Source: Rhodobacterales bacterium (GTDB lineage Bacteria; Pseudomonadota; Alphaproteobacteria; Rhodobacterales; Rhodobacteraceae). Taken from it: a DNA stretch of 64,000 nt. Location: positions 1-64,000 of the forward strand of contig JAJNPS010000016.1 of NCBI GenBank assembly GCA_021155205.1. Direction: 5' to 3'. Below are positions 42,769 to 52,403 of this stretch, piece by piece (positions within the stretch are counted from its first letter, which is position 1; each line of letters starts with the position of its first letter). The notes under the pieces are model-generated. The model saw only the letters and a list, made by a program, of their open reading frames with translations, made no database searches and was not told the DNA's origin. The position numbers and the translations under genes are program-made.

Positions 42769-44283
42769 TTACTGCAGACGCTGCCCGTTGGCATAAAGCC
42801 CCTTGTCCTTGAACTCGATCGTGGACACCAGCGTATCAGGTGCGGCGCCAGGCTTGGCGAACATCGCCAGCATCATCCGCGCGCCCATGACCTGATCTTC
42901 GGGGATCACGCCCATGGCAACCAGCGTGTCGAGCAGGGCGTTGATGCCGGTCAGCGTCACCTCAACCGTGCCGGTCGGCGCAGGAACCCCCTGAAAGGTG
43001 GTCAGGTCGGTGTTGTCAAAGGTCAGCGCGCCCTTGCCATCCACCTCGGCACCCGCAAGTTTCAGCCGCAGTTCGGTCAGGTCCAGCGAGTTCAGCTCTC
43101 CGGGAAATGCGTTCTGGATCGCTGCGGTAGCCGCCGGGTCCATGATGTCTGCCGTCAGTCTTGCGGTGCCCTTGGTGTCGATGATCAGCGTGGCGGGATC
43201 GCGGGGCAACTGGCCCATCGGATCGAACAAGGCCCAGATGTCATCCGACAGCTTCAGGTCGACGATCTTGGTCAGATAGGAAAAATTCTGCGGTGTGTCC
43301 GACTTTGACACCGGCATCAAAAGGTTGAACGCAAACTCGGCAAAGCCCAGATTGACCTGCGGCATCGGGATTGCGCTGCCGGTGATGGTGTAGTCGGCGG
43401 CCTTCATCCCGATGGCATAGGTCAGTTGCGCCTTGTCGAGGCCAAAGTCGATATTGCCACCGTCCATGGTGCCCGTGACCTTGGTCTGCGATCCGGCATC
43501 GTCGACATTCACGTCAAAACTGGTCTTGCCGTAGGACATGCCACCATCGCTGGCAAAGCCCGCGTTCAGGGCACCGGCCATGTTGGCCATCATGTCGGCC
43601 CCCAGAAAGGTGCCCCTGGTGGTTCCCTTCAGATCCGCGATGTTGACATTCACGGCAAAGGTCGAGGCATCTTCGGTGCCGTTCCCGGTAAACACCGCCG
43701 AAGTCGCGGCAAAAGACGAGTCCAGCTTTTTCGCGCCGACCGGACCCGCCATCATGTAGCGCCCGCTGACCCCGGCCAGTTTGGCGTCGAACTTGACGTT
43801 CACCGGCCCCTTGGCATTCGCCACTTCGGTCACGTCGATACCGATGGTGGGCGCGGTAAAGTCATAGGATGTATCGGTGGCGTTGCCGCCCGCGGTCATC
43901 AGCATGCCGGGCTGGCTGACGGTGAGCTTGAGCGTCGTCGCACCGCCGCTGGCCGTTCCGTCGGGCGGTATGGTCATACTGACCGGATAGCTTTCGGGCA
44001 GCGTCACCTCGACCGTGCCGGTGCCGGTGTCGCGAAACCGGATGGTGCCGATCTGGCTTTGTGCAACCAGCCCCGACGGATCATTGATCGCCAGCGCCAG
44101 CCCCTCGACGACCAGCGTGTCGCCCTGGCGCGCCTCGCTTGTCGTCGTTATGGTCTGCCCGACGCTTGCTGACATCGCTTTCCACGATTGCCAGACTTCT
44201 TCTGCCGTGACCTGGGCCATCGCACCCGACGCGCCGAATACCAGCGCGAGCGCGGTGCTGCCCGCGAAAATGAACTTTGCCAT
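42769..44283 (-). CDS. DUF2125 periplasmic protein
   Basis: The 504-residue protein has a Sec signal peptide (about 1-23, ending AMA-Q) and a long beta-rich body with repeated segments of about 100 residues, typical of DUF2125 proteins. It has no Cys in the mature part and no lipobox. The function is not known. It is divergent from the ABC importer genes, with 253 nt between the starts that hold no other gene. Confidence 0.88.
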   Translation of the reverse strand: MAKFIFAGSTALALVFGASGAMAQVTAEEVWQSWKAMSASVGQTITTTSEARQGDTLVVEGLALAINDPSGLVAQSQIGTIRFRDTGTGTVEVTLPESYPVSMTIPPDGTASGGATTLKLTVSQPGMLMTAGGNATDTSYDFTAPTIGIDVTEVANAKGPVNVKFDAKLAGVSGRYMMAGPVGAKKLDSSFAATSAVFTGNGTEDASTFAVNVNIADLKGTTRGTFLGADMMANMAGALNAGFASDGGMSYGKTSFDVNVDDAGSQTKVTGTMDGGNIDFGLDKAQLTYAIGMKAADYTITGSAIPMPQVNLGFAEFAFNLLMPVSKSDTPQNFSYLTKIVDLKLSDDIWALFDPMGQLPRDPATLIIDTKGTARLTADIMDPAATAAIQNAFPGELNSLDLTELRLKLAGAEVDGKGALTFDNTDLTTFQGVPAPTGTVEVTLTGINALLDTLVAMGVIPEDQVMGARMMLAMFAKPGAAPDTLVSTIEFKDKGLYANGQRLQ

Positions 44284-44536
44284 GGGGACACCTTGTTGAC
44301 TGACTGCTGGCCGGGATGGTCACTGCGCCGATGGGTTTGGTCAAGGGCTTTGCAGGCATCGACCGCGGTGGACAACGCGATTGTCATAGCGCGCGCAGGG
44401 GCAGTCCGGTTCGGTGGCGCAACCGGCAAAGGCATTTCGCAGAAATGTGTCTGGCGCGCGCCGCTTTGCTGGGGCAAGCATCGCCGACACGCAGAGCGCC
44501 GCGCAAATGGTGTTGCAGCAAAAGCAGGAAGCCGGA

Positions 44537-45763
44537 ATGAAACCGATGACACCCGCCCTGGCCCTTGCCGTGACACTTGCCGCGTTTCCGGTGGGGGCCG
44601 AGACAACACAGGATGCCGCCCTTAAAGCGATGTCTTGGGACCAGATCGTCGATACGGCCAGGGGCGCGACGGTCAACATGTTCATGTGGGGCGGTGCCGA
44701 CAACATCAATGCCTATGTCAGCCAGACCATCGGCGAGATCCTGAAGGCAGAGTACGGGATCACCCTGAACCGAGTGGCCTTGACCGACACCGCCGAGGCC
44801 GTGGCCATCGTGCGGGGCGAAAAAGAGGCCGGCATTGTCGAGACCGGGGCCGTCGACCTGATCTGGATCAACGGCGAGAACTTTCGCACCATGAAGGAGG
44901 CCGGTCTTGCCTTCTGCGGCTATACTGATGCGATGCCAAACAACGCACTGATCAATTGGGGCAATCCGGCCATCGCGAACGATTTCGGCGTCCCCGTCGA
45001 TGGCTGCGAGGTGCCCTGGTCAAGGGCGCAGTTCGCCTTTGCCTATGATGCCGCCCGCACGCCGGAACCGCCACGGTCGATCCCGGACCTGATCACCTGG
45101 ATCAAGGCCAACCCCGGGCAGTTCACCTATCCCGCGCCCCCCGACTTCAACGGATCGGTGTTTGTGCGGCACGTGTTCTACGCGGTCGCCGGAGGTCCGG
45201 ATGCGCTGCTCGGGCCGTTCGACCAGGCCCGCTTTGACGAGGTCTCGACCAAGACCTGGGCGCTTTTGAACGAGTTGGAACCCTTTCTCTGGCGCGGGGG
45301 GCAGACCTATCCGAACACCGTGGTCCAGATGAACGACCTGTTCGCGAATGGCGAGGTGGCGCTGACGTTCAACTATGACCCCGCGCAGTTCGGGATCGCG
45401 GTGCAGAACGGTCTTTTCGCCGACACCACGCGATCCTACGGGCTGACCGATGGGACGATCGGCAATACGAACTATACTGTCATCCCGTTCAATTCGCCTA
45501 ACAAGGCGGCGGCGATGGTGGTGCAGAACGTGCTGTTGTCGGCTGAGGCGCAGTACCAAAAGGCGCTGCCCGATGTCTGGGGCGCGCAGCCGGCCATCGA
45601 GATCGACCGCGTTTCCGCCGACATGCAGGCAAAGTTCGCGGCCATCCCGGCGCATCCGTCCGTGGTTTCGGCGACCGAGCTTGGTCGGAACGCGCTGCCT
45701 GAACTGCAAGCGGACTGGATTTCTGCGATCGAACAGGGTTGGATCGCGAATGTCGGCGAATAG
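44537..45763 (+). CDS. ABC substrate-binding protein (YnjB-like)
   Basis: The 408-residue periplasmic binding protein has a Sec signal (about 1-21, VGAETTQ). It belongs to the YnjB group of iron- or thiamine-like solute-binding proteins, with FMWGGADNINAYV near residue 50 and NYDPAQFGIAVQ later. The ligand is unknown. The start ATG follows GGAAG. It begins a run with two permeases and an ATPase. Confidence 0.9.
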   Translation: MKPMTPALALAVTLAAFPVGAETTQDAALKAMSWDQIVDTARGATVNMFMWGGADNINAYVSQTIGEILKAEYGITLNRVALTDTAEAVAIVRGEKEAGIVETGAVDLIWINGENFRTMKEAGLAFCGYTDAMPNNALINWGNPAIANDFGVPVDGCEVPWSRAQFAFAYDAARTPEPPRSIPDLITWIKANPGQFTYPAPPDFNGSVFVRHVFYAVAGGPDALLGPFDQARFDEVSTKTWALLNELEPFLWRGGQTYPNTVVQMNDLFANGEVALTFNYDPAQFGIAVQNGLFADTTRSYGLTDGTIGNTNYTVIPFNSPNKAAAMVVQNVLLSAEAQYQKALPDVWGAQPAIEIDRVSADMQAKFAAIPAHPSVVSATELGRNALPELQADWISAIEQGWIANVGE

Positions 45764-45823
45764 GGGCGGATCATCGGCACGACCCTGACCCGACGCGGCA
45801 AGGGCGGAGGCATTTCTCGGAAC

Positions 45824-46681
45824 GTGTCAGACCGCAAGATCATCCTGATGCTGGCCCCGGCGCTGATCGTGCTGGGCGGGCTGTGCCTTGGCGCACTGGC
45901 AGTTGTGATCCTCCGGTCGCTGTGGGTGCAGGACGCCAGCGGCGGCTGGTCGTTTGGCCTTGACGCCTATCGGGCCGTGCTGGGGCAACCGCAGTTTCTC
46001 GCATCCCTCGGGTTCAGTCTTTACATCGCGGTTGCGGCCACGGCACTTGCCACGATGATCGCAATCGGTGCGGCGCTGCTGCTGCGCCGGCCGTTCGTTG
46101 GGCGCGGGGTCCTGGCGTTCATGTTCCAGCTGACCCTGACGCTGCCGCACCTGATCGGGGCGCTGGGCATCCTTTACCTTTTGTCGCAATCGGGACTTGT
46201 GGCGAGGTTGTCCTATGGCGTCGGCCTGATCGACGGGCCAGCGGGGTTTCCGGTCCTTGTCTATGACCGCCTGGGGGTTGGCATCATCCTGCAGTATGTC
46301 TGGAAAGAGGTGCCGTTCATCACGCTGATCCTGCTGGCGCAGATGCAGGCGCTGGGCGAAGACTACGAAAGTGTGGCGCGGTCCCTGGGCGCAAGCCGAT
46401 GGCAAGGCTTTCGTCACGTGCTGTTTCCGATGATCCTGCCCGGCGTTCTTGCGGCGTCCGTGCTGGTCTTCGCCTTTACCCTTGGCGCCTATGAGGTGCC
46501 GCTGATCCTGGGGCCGAACGCGCCCGCAACGCTGCCGGTGCTGGCCTACCGCAAATTCACCGATGTCGATCTGGCCGGCCGGGCCGAGGCCATGGCCCTT
46601 GCGGTGGTGATCGCGGCAATCGGCGCCAGCCTGATCGGCCTTTACGTCATGGCCACACGCCGCCGCGGCGGAGCCCATTGA
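45824..46681 (+). CDS. ABC transporter permease 1
   Basis: The 285-residue protein has about six membrane segments and the EAA-type loop AQMQALGEDYESVARSLGAS (about residues 175-195). It would form the membrane pore with the permease at 46684. The GTG start at 45824 has a GGAGG site somewhat far upstream. It ends overlapping the upstream edge of the next permease's start region. Confidence 0.92.
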   Translation: MSDRKIILMLAPALIVLGGLCLGALAVVILRSLWVQDASGGWSFGLDAYRAVLGQPQFLASLGFSLYIAVAATALATMIAIGAALLLRRPFVGRGVLAFMFQLTLTLPHLIGALGILYLLSQSGLVARLSYGVGLIDGPAGFPVLVYDRLGVGIILQYVWKEVPFITLILLAQMQALGEDYESVARSLGASRWQGFRHVLFPMILPGVLAASVLVFAFTLGAYEVPLILGPNAPATLPVLAYRKFTDVDLAGRAEAMALAVVIAAIGASLIGLYVMATRRRGGAH

Positions 46682-46683
46682 CG

Positions 46684-47490
46684 ATGCGCGGGCGGTTCTT
46701 GCACGGGGTGGCGCCGTGGGGCCTGCTGCTCTGGTCGGTCCTGCCGCTGGTACCGCTGCTGATCTGGTCGGTCGCGCGCGGCTGGCGCTATCCGGACATT
46801 CTGCCCGCAGAATTCTCGGTCGCAGCCTGGAAATTCGCATTGTCCGATGCTTCGGGGGTGCTGGCCAGCCTGGGCGTCACGGCGGGCATCGCGCTTGCCT
46901 CAACCCTGGCGGCGCTGGTCATCGGGCTTCCGGCTGCGCGGGTGCTTGGAGGTCGCACATTCCGTGGAAAACTGCTGGTGCAGACCCTTTTTCTGGTGCC
47001 TGTGCTGATGCCGGGGATCGCCGTTGCCCTGGGGCTGCATGGCGTTTTTCTGAAGCTGGGGCTGACGAACGGGGTCGCGGGGGTGGTGCTGGTGCATGTG
47101 GTGCCCACGCTGCCCTACATGATCGTGATCCTCGCGGGGGTGTTCGCCGGTTATGATGCGGACCACGAGGATCAGGCGCGCAGCCTTGGTGCTGCGCCCC
47201 GGCAGGTGTTCTGGCATGTCACGCTGCCCGCGATACTGCCCGGCGTGCTGGCGGCAAGCCTGTTCACATTCCTGATCTCGTGGGGCCAGTTTCTGCTGAC
47301 GCTGATGATCGGCGGCGGTCGGGTGACGACGCTGCCGCTGCTGCTTTTCGGATTTGCGACGTCTGGGCGCAATGATCTGGCCGGCGCGATCAGCCTGATC
47401 TACATCCTGCCGGGTCTCATCGCGGTGATCGCCACTGCGCGATACATCTCGGGCCGGTCGGCGACCGTTGCCGCGTTGGGCCGTGCATGA
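46684..47490 (+). CDS. ABC transporter permease 2
   Basis: The 268-residue permease has six membrane segments and the EAA loop DQARSLGAAPRQVFWHVTLP (about 160-180). ATG 46684 is preferred: GGAG lies nine bases upstream, and TTG 46678 is a weaker alternative. Its stop overlaps the ATPase start. It pairs with permease 1 for an importer of the YnjBCD type. Confidence 0.92.
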   Translation: MRGRFLHGVAPWGLLLWSVLPLVPLLIWSVARGWRYPDILPAEFSVAAWKFALSDASGVLASLGVTAGIALASTLAALVIGLPAARVLGGRTFRGKLLVQTLFLVPVLMPGIAVALGLHGVFLKLGLTNGVAGVVLVHVVPTLPYMIVILAGVFAGYDADHEDQARSLGAAPRQVFWHVTLPAILPGVLAASLFTFLISWGQFLLTLMIGGGRVTTLPLLLFGFATSGRNDLAGAISLIYILPGLIAVIATARYISGRSATVAALGRA

Positions 47491-48545
47491 CCGCACTGGA
47501 CACACGCGGGCTGACCAAGCTTTATCCCGGCGCGGCGCGGCCAGCGGTCGATGCGCTGACATTCGCGGTCAAAAGCGGCTCAGTCACGGCAATTCTGGGG
47601 CCATCGGGTTGCGGAAAAACGACCGTGATGAAGCTGATTGCAGGGCTTGTTGACCCGACAGCGGGGGATGTGCTGTTTGACGGGCGGTCCGTCATCGGTC
47701 TTGCTGCGGAAAAGCGGGGCGCCGTCATGGTGTTCCAGCAGCACCTCTTGTTTCCGCATCTGGATGTTGCCGGCAATGTCGGGTTTGGCCTGCGCATGCG
47801 CGGCGTGCCGCAGGCAGAGATTGCAGGGCGCGTCGACAGGATGCTGGCGATGGTCCAGCTTTCGGGTCTGGGCGGCCGTCGTCCTGCGGCCCTGTCGGGT
47901 GGGCAGCAGCAACGCGTCGCGCTGGCCCGCGCGCTGGTCGTGCGGCCCAAGCTGATGTTGCTGGACGAACCATTGTCCAACCTCGATGCGCATCTTCGGG
48001 TCGAGATGCGCGATCTGATCCTTTCATTGCAGCGCGAAACCGGGGTCACGACGCTGTTCGTGACGCATGACCAGGCCGAGGCGGCGATCGTCGCCAATGA
48101 CATCGCGCTGATGCTTGACGGCAAGCTTGCGCAGTTCGGGCCTGCCGAGAGTCTGTTTCAGCGTCCCGCGACCCTTGCCGTCGCGCGATTTTTCGGATTG
48201 CGGAACGTGCTGCCCGGGACCGTCATGGGCGGCAGGTTTGATAGTGCGCTGGGACCCTTGCGTCACCTGTCCGGCCATTCCGTCGGTCCGGCGACGATGG
48301 TACTTCGACCTGATGCCATCGTCATCGGGGCCGGGGCGGACAACACGCTGGAGGCCATTCTGCAAGATCGCATCTACATGGGGACCCAGACCAGCCTTCG
48401 GCTGCGCATCGGGTCGCAGCTGCTTGAGGCGCTTGTGCCGCCGGATCAAGCGGCTGGGCTGGTGGTCGGGGGTCAGTTGCAGATCCACGTGCCGCCTGCA
48501 TCGATCTGGCTGCTGCCGCCCGAAACGGGTGCCCGCAATGGTTGA
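47487..48545 (+). CDS. ABC transporter ATP-binding protein
   Basis: The 352-residue ATPase has Walker A GPSGCGKTT (about 38-46), the signature LSGGQQQRVALARAL, Walker B LMLLDEPLSNLDA, and a C-terminal TOBE-like domain (about 270-345). It energises the importer. The start ATGA overlaps the permease stop, and its end overlaps the flavoprotein gene by eight bases. Confidence 0.95.
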   Translation: MTALDTRGLTKLYPGAARPAVDALTFAVKSGSVTAILGPSGCGKTTVMKLIAGLVDPTAGDVLFDGRSVIGLAAEKRGAVMVFQQHLLFPHLDVAGNVGFGLRMRGVPQAEIAGRVDRMLAMVQLSGLGGRRPAALSGGQQQRVALARALVVRPKLMLLDEPLSNLDAHLRVEMRDLILSLQRETGVTTLFVTHDQAEAAIVANDIALMLDGKLAQFGPAESLFQRPATLAVARFFGLRNVLPGTVMGGRFDSALGPLRHLSGHSVGPATMVLRPDAIVIGAGADNTLEAILQDRIYMGTQTSLRLRIGSQLLEALVPPDQAAGLVVGGQLQIHVPPASIWLLPPETGARNG

Positions 48546-49686
48546 CGCATTGGTCATCGGCGGCGGACCTGCCGGGCTGATGGCGGCGGAGGCGCTGGCG
48601 CTTGCGGGTCGCCGGGTGGTTCTGTGCGAGGCCAAGCCATCGGTCGGGCGCAAGTTCCTGATGGCCGGAAAATCTGGTCTGAACATCACCAAGAACGAGC
48701 CTGCGATCGCCTTTTCCGGCGCATTCCATGCCCCCTGGATGGACCCCATCCTGCGCGCCTTTGGTCCCGATCACGTGCGGAACTGGTGCCGCGCCCTTGG
48801 GCAGGAGGTGTTTACCGGCAGTTCGGGCCGGGTCTTTCCGGTGGCCATGAAGGCATCGCCGCTGCTGCGGGCGTGGCTTTTGCGGCTGGGGCAGCTTGGC
48901 GTGGAAATCCGTCCGCGATGGCGCTGGACCGGCTTGGTGGGCGGGGCTTTCGGGTTCGATACGCCGTCCGGCCCACAAATCCTGTCGCCGCGCGTCACGG
49001 TACTGGCGCTGGGTGGCGCAAGCTGGTCGCGGCTTGGCTCTGACGGCGCGTGGGTGCCCTGGTTAAGGGAACTGGGCGTCGGGGTCGCCCCCTTCCGGCC
49101 CGCGAATGTCGGCTTTGCGGTGGACTGGTCGCCCCATATGGCGCGCCATTTGGGCCAACCGGTCAAGGGGGTCGCCCTGCATGCAGGCGGACGGACGGAT
49201 CGGGGTGAATTCGTGATCACCGCCAAGGGGATCGAGGGCGGTGGTATCTATGCCGTCTCGGCGGCTTTGCGGGACGGCGCGGCGCTCACAGTGGACCTTT
49301 TGCCGGATGTGCCGTCGGGCAGGCTTGCGCAAAGGCTTGCGGCGCTTCGTCCGGCGGACAGCCGCAGCAACCACTTGCGCAAGCTGGGCCTATCGCCTGT
49401 TGCGGTCGCACTGGCGCAGGAATTCGGTCGCGACCGGTTGTTGGCGGATGCGGTCAAATCCCTGACGATCCGTTTGCAAGGACCCTTGGCCCTGGACGAG
49501 GCAATCTCGGTTGCGGGCGGCATCACGGCAGACAGCCTGCGCCCGACGCTGGAACTGAAGGCGATGCCCGGTGTCTTTGCCTGCGGCGAGATGCTGGACT
49601 GGGAGGCACCGACGGGCGGGTATCTGTTGACCGGCTGCCTTGCGACCGGGCTTTGGGCGGGCCGGGCGGCTGCGCAGGGTCAATAG
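48538..49686 (+). CDS. HI0933-like flavoprotein
   Basis: The 382-residue protein has the FAD loop IGGGPAGLMAAEALALAG near the N-terminus, the MAGKSGLNITKNE segment and the C-terminal ACGEMLDWEAPTGGYLLTGC, typical of the HI0933/YhiN family. These are reductase-like proteins without a settled role. Translation is coupled to the ABC ATPase by an 8-nt overlap. Whether it acts on the imported solute is unknown. Its last seven bases overlap the convergent ggt. Confidence 0.9.
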   Translation: MVDALVIGGGPAGLMAAEALALAGRRVVLCEAKPSVGRKFLMAGKSGLNITKNEPAIAFSGAFHAPWMDPILRAFGPDHVRNWCRALGQEVFTGSSGRVFPVAMKASPLLRAWLLRLGQLGVEIRPRWRWTGLVGGAFGFDTPSGPQILSPRVTVLALGGASWSRLGSDGAWVPWLRELGVGVAPFRPANVGFAVDWSPHMARHLGQPVKGVALHAGGRTDRGEFVITAKGIEGGGIYAVSAALRDGAALTVDLLPDVPSGRLAQRLAALRPADSRSNHLRKLGLSPVAVALAQEFGRDRLLADAVKSLTIRLQGPLALDEAISVAGGITADSLRPTLELKAMPGVFACGEMLDWEAPTGGYLLTGCLATGLWAGRAAAQGQ

Positions 49687-51260
49687 CCCAGTGCGCAGCC
49701 GTCCTTGCGCGGGTCAGAGGCGCCGATCAGCGCGCCGCTGTCTTCCATCCAGATGGCCTGCGCCCCCCCCAGGGGCGTGTCGGGCGTGGTGACAATGTGT
49801 CCCATGGCGGCAAGTGCCGTCCGCACCTCCGGCGCATGGCCGCGTTCCAGTTCCAGCCCTTCGCTTTCGCCCATGAAACTGCGAGGGCCGTCCAGCGCCG
49901 TTTGCAGGTCCATGCCGAAATCGACAAGATTTGACATCAGCCGGACATGTCCTGTCGGCTGGTAGGCGCCGCCCATGACGCCAAAGGGCATGATCACCCG
50001 CCCGTTCCTGCGCAGCATCGCGGGGATGATCGTGTGCATCGGGCGCTTGCCCCCGGCAGCCTCGTTCGGATGGCCGGCGATCAGGTTGAACCCGGCCCCC
50101 CGGTTCTGGAAATTGATCCCGAACCTGTCCGAGGCGAGGCCCGCGCCAAAGCTGTGATAAACCGAATAGATCAACGATACCGCCATCCGGTCGCGATCGA
50201 CGACGGTGATATAGATGGTGTCGCGATGGACCGCCTCGGTGCGGGGGGCAGGGTCGGCGCCTGCGCGTTCCGGGTCGATGAGCGCTGCAAGCCGGTCGGC
50301 CGTCACGGGCGACAGCAGATGATCCAGCCGCGTCATGTGGTCGGGATCGGCAAGAAACCTGTCCCTTGCATCATGGGCGAGCTTTGCAGCCTCTGCCTCC
50401 AGATGTGCGCGCCGGGCGCCAAAGGGGTCAAGTGCCGCAATGTCAAAGGCCTGCAGGATGTTGGCCAGCAGGATCGCGGTCACGCCGTGGCCGTTCGGCG
50501 GATGTTCCACCAGTTCGATGCCACGATAGATGCCGGAAACCGGCGTGGCATAGGTGCAGGCAGTTGCATCGAAATCGGCAAGCGTGTGACATCCGCCAAG
50601 CGCGCGCAGCGATGCCACCATGTCTGCAGCCACCTCGCCGCCGTAAAAGCCCGCGCGGCCCTGGGCCGCGATGCGCCGCAGCACCTCGGCCAGGCCCGGC
50701 GCACGAAAAATTTGGCCCGGCACCGGGGCTTTGCCGTCCAGCAGGTAGTAGGTACGCGCGACGCCCGACAGGTGGGGTTCCGCCAGCGCCCAGTCGCGTG
50801 CAACGCGCGGAGCCACGGGCACGCCTTCATCCGCATAGCGGATCGCAGGGGCAAGCGTTGCAGGCAGCCCGATCCGGCCCCAATCGGCCGACAGCCTGCA
50901 GAACGCGTCGACCGCGCCGGGAATTGTCACGGCCTCGACCCCATAAAACGGGACGACGCCATTTCCCCTGTCGCGCATGGCTGCCGCAGACAGTCCGGCA
51001 GGGGCGCGGCCGGACCCGTTCAAGGCCAGGATGTCGTCGGAACCAGCAGGTTTGACAAGTGCAAAGCAATCGCCGCCGATGCCGGTCATCTGTGGCTCGC
51101 AAATCCCCAATAGCACCGCCCCCGCAATGGCTGCATCGACTGCGTTTCCGCCGGCCTCAAGGATCGCAATGGCGGTCTTGGCTGCCAGAGGATGCGATGT
51201 CGCGCAGATGCCGTTTGCGGCATATGTCGCGGAGCGTCCGGGTTGTTGAAAATCGCGCAT
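49680..51260 (-). CDS. Gamma-glutamyltransferase family protein
   Basis: The 526-residue Ntn hydrolase belongs to the GGT family. The predicted self-cleavage and nucleophile is T348 in RDTIYITVVD, aligning with the TTHxSVVD block but lacking the usual second Thr and His. No signal peptide is seen, so it probably acts in the cytoplasm, unlike periplasmic GGT. It may be a glutamyl- or acyl-amide hydrolase. It is the only gene of its strand before the rsbW-like pair. Confidence 0.87.
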   Translation of the reverse strand: MRDFQQPGRSATYAANGICATSHPLAAKTAIAILEAGGNAVDAAIAGAVLLGICEPQMTGIGGDCFALVKPAGSDDILALNGSGRAPAGLSAAAMRDRGNGVVPFYGVEAVTIPGAVDAFCRLSADWGRIGLPATLAPAIRYADEGVPVAPRVARDWALAEPHLSGVARTYYLLDGKAPVPGQIFRAPGLAEVLRRIAAQGRAGFYGGEVAADMVASLRALGGCHTLADFDATACTYATPVSGIYRGIELVEHPPNGHGVTAILLANILQAFDIAALDPFGARRAHLEAEAAKLAHDARDRFLADPDHMTRLDHLLSPVTADRLAALIDPERAGADPAPRTEAVHRDTIYITVVDRDRMAVSLIYSVYHSFGAGLASDRFGINFQNRGAGFNLIAGHPNEAAGGKRPMHTIIPAMLRRNGRVIMPFGVMGGAYQPTGHVRLMSNLVDFGMDLQTALDGPRSFMGESEGLELERGHAPEVRTALAAMGHIVTTPDTPLGGAQAIWMEDSGALIGASDPRKDGCALGY

Positions 51261-51379
51261 TCTGCCCGGTCATCCCTGCTGGTTTGCGAAGTTGCAGGTT
51301 AAGGTCGAAGCCCTGTAACGCCAAGCGTGCATGAGGGGAATATGCTGGATGACGCGCAATGCGGCGGGGGCAGCATAGA

Positions 51380-51426
51380 ACCTCGGCGCCGCGACTGGGT
51401 GGGGGCTTAGACCGCAGCGCCGAGGT
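51380..51426. repeat. Inverted repeat between ggt and rsbW-like gene
   Basis: ACCTCGGCGC (51380-51389) and GCGCCGAGGT (51417-51426) form a perfect 10-bp stem with a 27-nt loop. No T run follows on either strand. It might be a weak terminator for the minus-strand rsbW-like gene, a structured leader of ggt, or an RNA element. Confidence 0.5.
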
Positions 51427-51533
51427 GAAGCTTTATGCAGCTACCCGTTTGTTATGGCGGAGGCCCGGGGCCTGATTGGGGGCAAAAGACGGCGTTTCGG
51501 CGACAGTATCGCATGATCCGCGACAATGGAAAT

Positions 51534-52001
51534 TCATGCGGCCGATTGTTCAGTCGTCAGCCGAAATGTCAGCTGGTTCTGGTCCGCCACCCGCGCATAG
51601 CGCAGGTCTTCGGCAAGTGTCCGAATCAGGTACCAGCCAAAACCGCCCTCTGGCAGATCTTCCGGCGCATCGAGAATCCCTTGTGGCAACGCCTCGCCCG
51701 GCATCGGCGCGCCGTGATCGACGATGCGACAGTTCAGCCCCTGCCCGTTCAGGCACAGGGTCAGTTCGATCTCTCCCCCGGCCTCGGCATAGGCGTGTTC
51801 GACGATGTTGTTCAGCGCCTCGGCCAGAACGAGTTCCGCGCGGCCACGATCGGCTTCGTCCAATTGGCGCAGCAGCAGCGTGTCAAACAGCGCCTTCAAG
51901 CCCTGTTGGACCGCCACCGGGTCCGACGGAATGACGATCCGCGTCGCCGCAGGGAGTGATGACTGAACCGGCGGCTGGCCAGTTCCCGGTTCAGCCGACA
52001 T
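51534..52001 (-). CDS. RsbW-like anti-sigma/ATPase (HATPase_c_2)
   Basis: The 155-residue protein has the GHKL ATP-binding boxes: N box ALNNIVEHAY (about 62-71), VDHGAPMP (about 94-101) and GGFGWYLIRTLAED (about 118-131). RsbW-type kinases bind sigma factors or phosphorylate STAS antagonists. It overlaps the upstream STAS gene by 11 nt and is coupled to it. No sigma factor or phosphatase gene is adjacent. Confidence 0.9.
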   Translation of the reverse strand: MSAEPGTGQPPVQSSLPAATRIVIPSDPVAVQQGLKALFDTLLLRQLDEADRGRAELVLAEALNNIVEHAYAEAGGEIELTLCLNGQGLNCRIVDHGAPMPGEALPQGILDAPEDLPEGGFGWYLIRTLAEDLRYARVADQNQLTFRLTTEQSAA

Positions 52002-52326
52002 GCCGCACCTCTTCAGGCAGCGTGCGGTGGATGGTAAAGATCGTGTCCATCCGGGTCAGGCGAAACACCTTTTCGACCGTTGGCGTCAGTCCCGACAGTT
52101 GCAGCTTGCGGTCCGGACCCATCATCTTGAGCACCGAGACAACGGCGCCGAGCCCGCTGGAATCCAGAAACGCCACCTGCGACAGGTCCAGGATCACGAT
52201 CGGCGACGGCCCGTTCACCAGACCGCGCATCTTTTCCTTGAACTGGATTGCGCCTGCGGCATCAATCCGGTCCTCCAAGACATGAATAACCAGTGCGTGC
52301 GGCAATAGCTTTGCCATAAGGTTCAT
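51991..52326 (-). CDS. STAS-domain anti-sigma antagonist (RsbV-like)
   Basis: The 111-residue protein is one STAS domain with the phosphorylatable Ser in FLDSSGLGAV (about 57-66). It starts at ATG 52326, with GGAGG seven bases upstream. It would be the target of the RsbW-like kinase encoded next. The two form the core of a partner-switch module. Confidence 0.92.
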   Translation of the reverse strand: MNLMAKLLPHALVIHVLEDRIDAAGAIQFKEKMRGLVNGPSPIVILDLSQVAFLDSSGLGAVVSVLKMMGPDRKLQLSGLTPTVEKVFRLTRMDTIFTIHRTLPEEVRHVG

Positions 52327-52403
52327 AACCTGCCCTCCGTTGCGCGAGTTGCAGCAACGGTAGGGCCAAGACGTTATCATCCCGTAACCGGGTTTCGGCC
52401 TTG

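Noticed and set aside
44284..44536. Thiamine (TPP) riboswitch before the YnjB-like gene
   Set aside because: The conserved TPP aptamer segments were not found in the 253-nt region.
51300..51533. tmRNA or 6S RNA between ggt and the rsbW-like gene
   Set aside because: No diagnostic tmRNA ends or 6S central bubble could be recognised; only the inverted repeat is supported.
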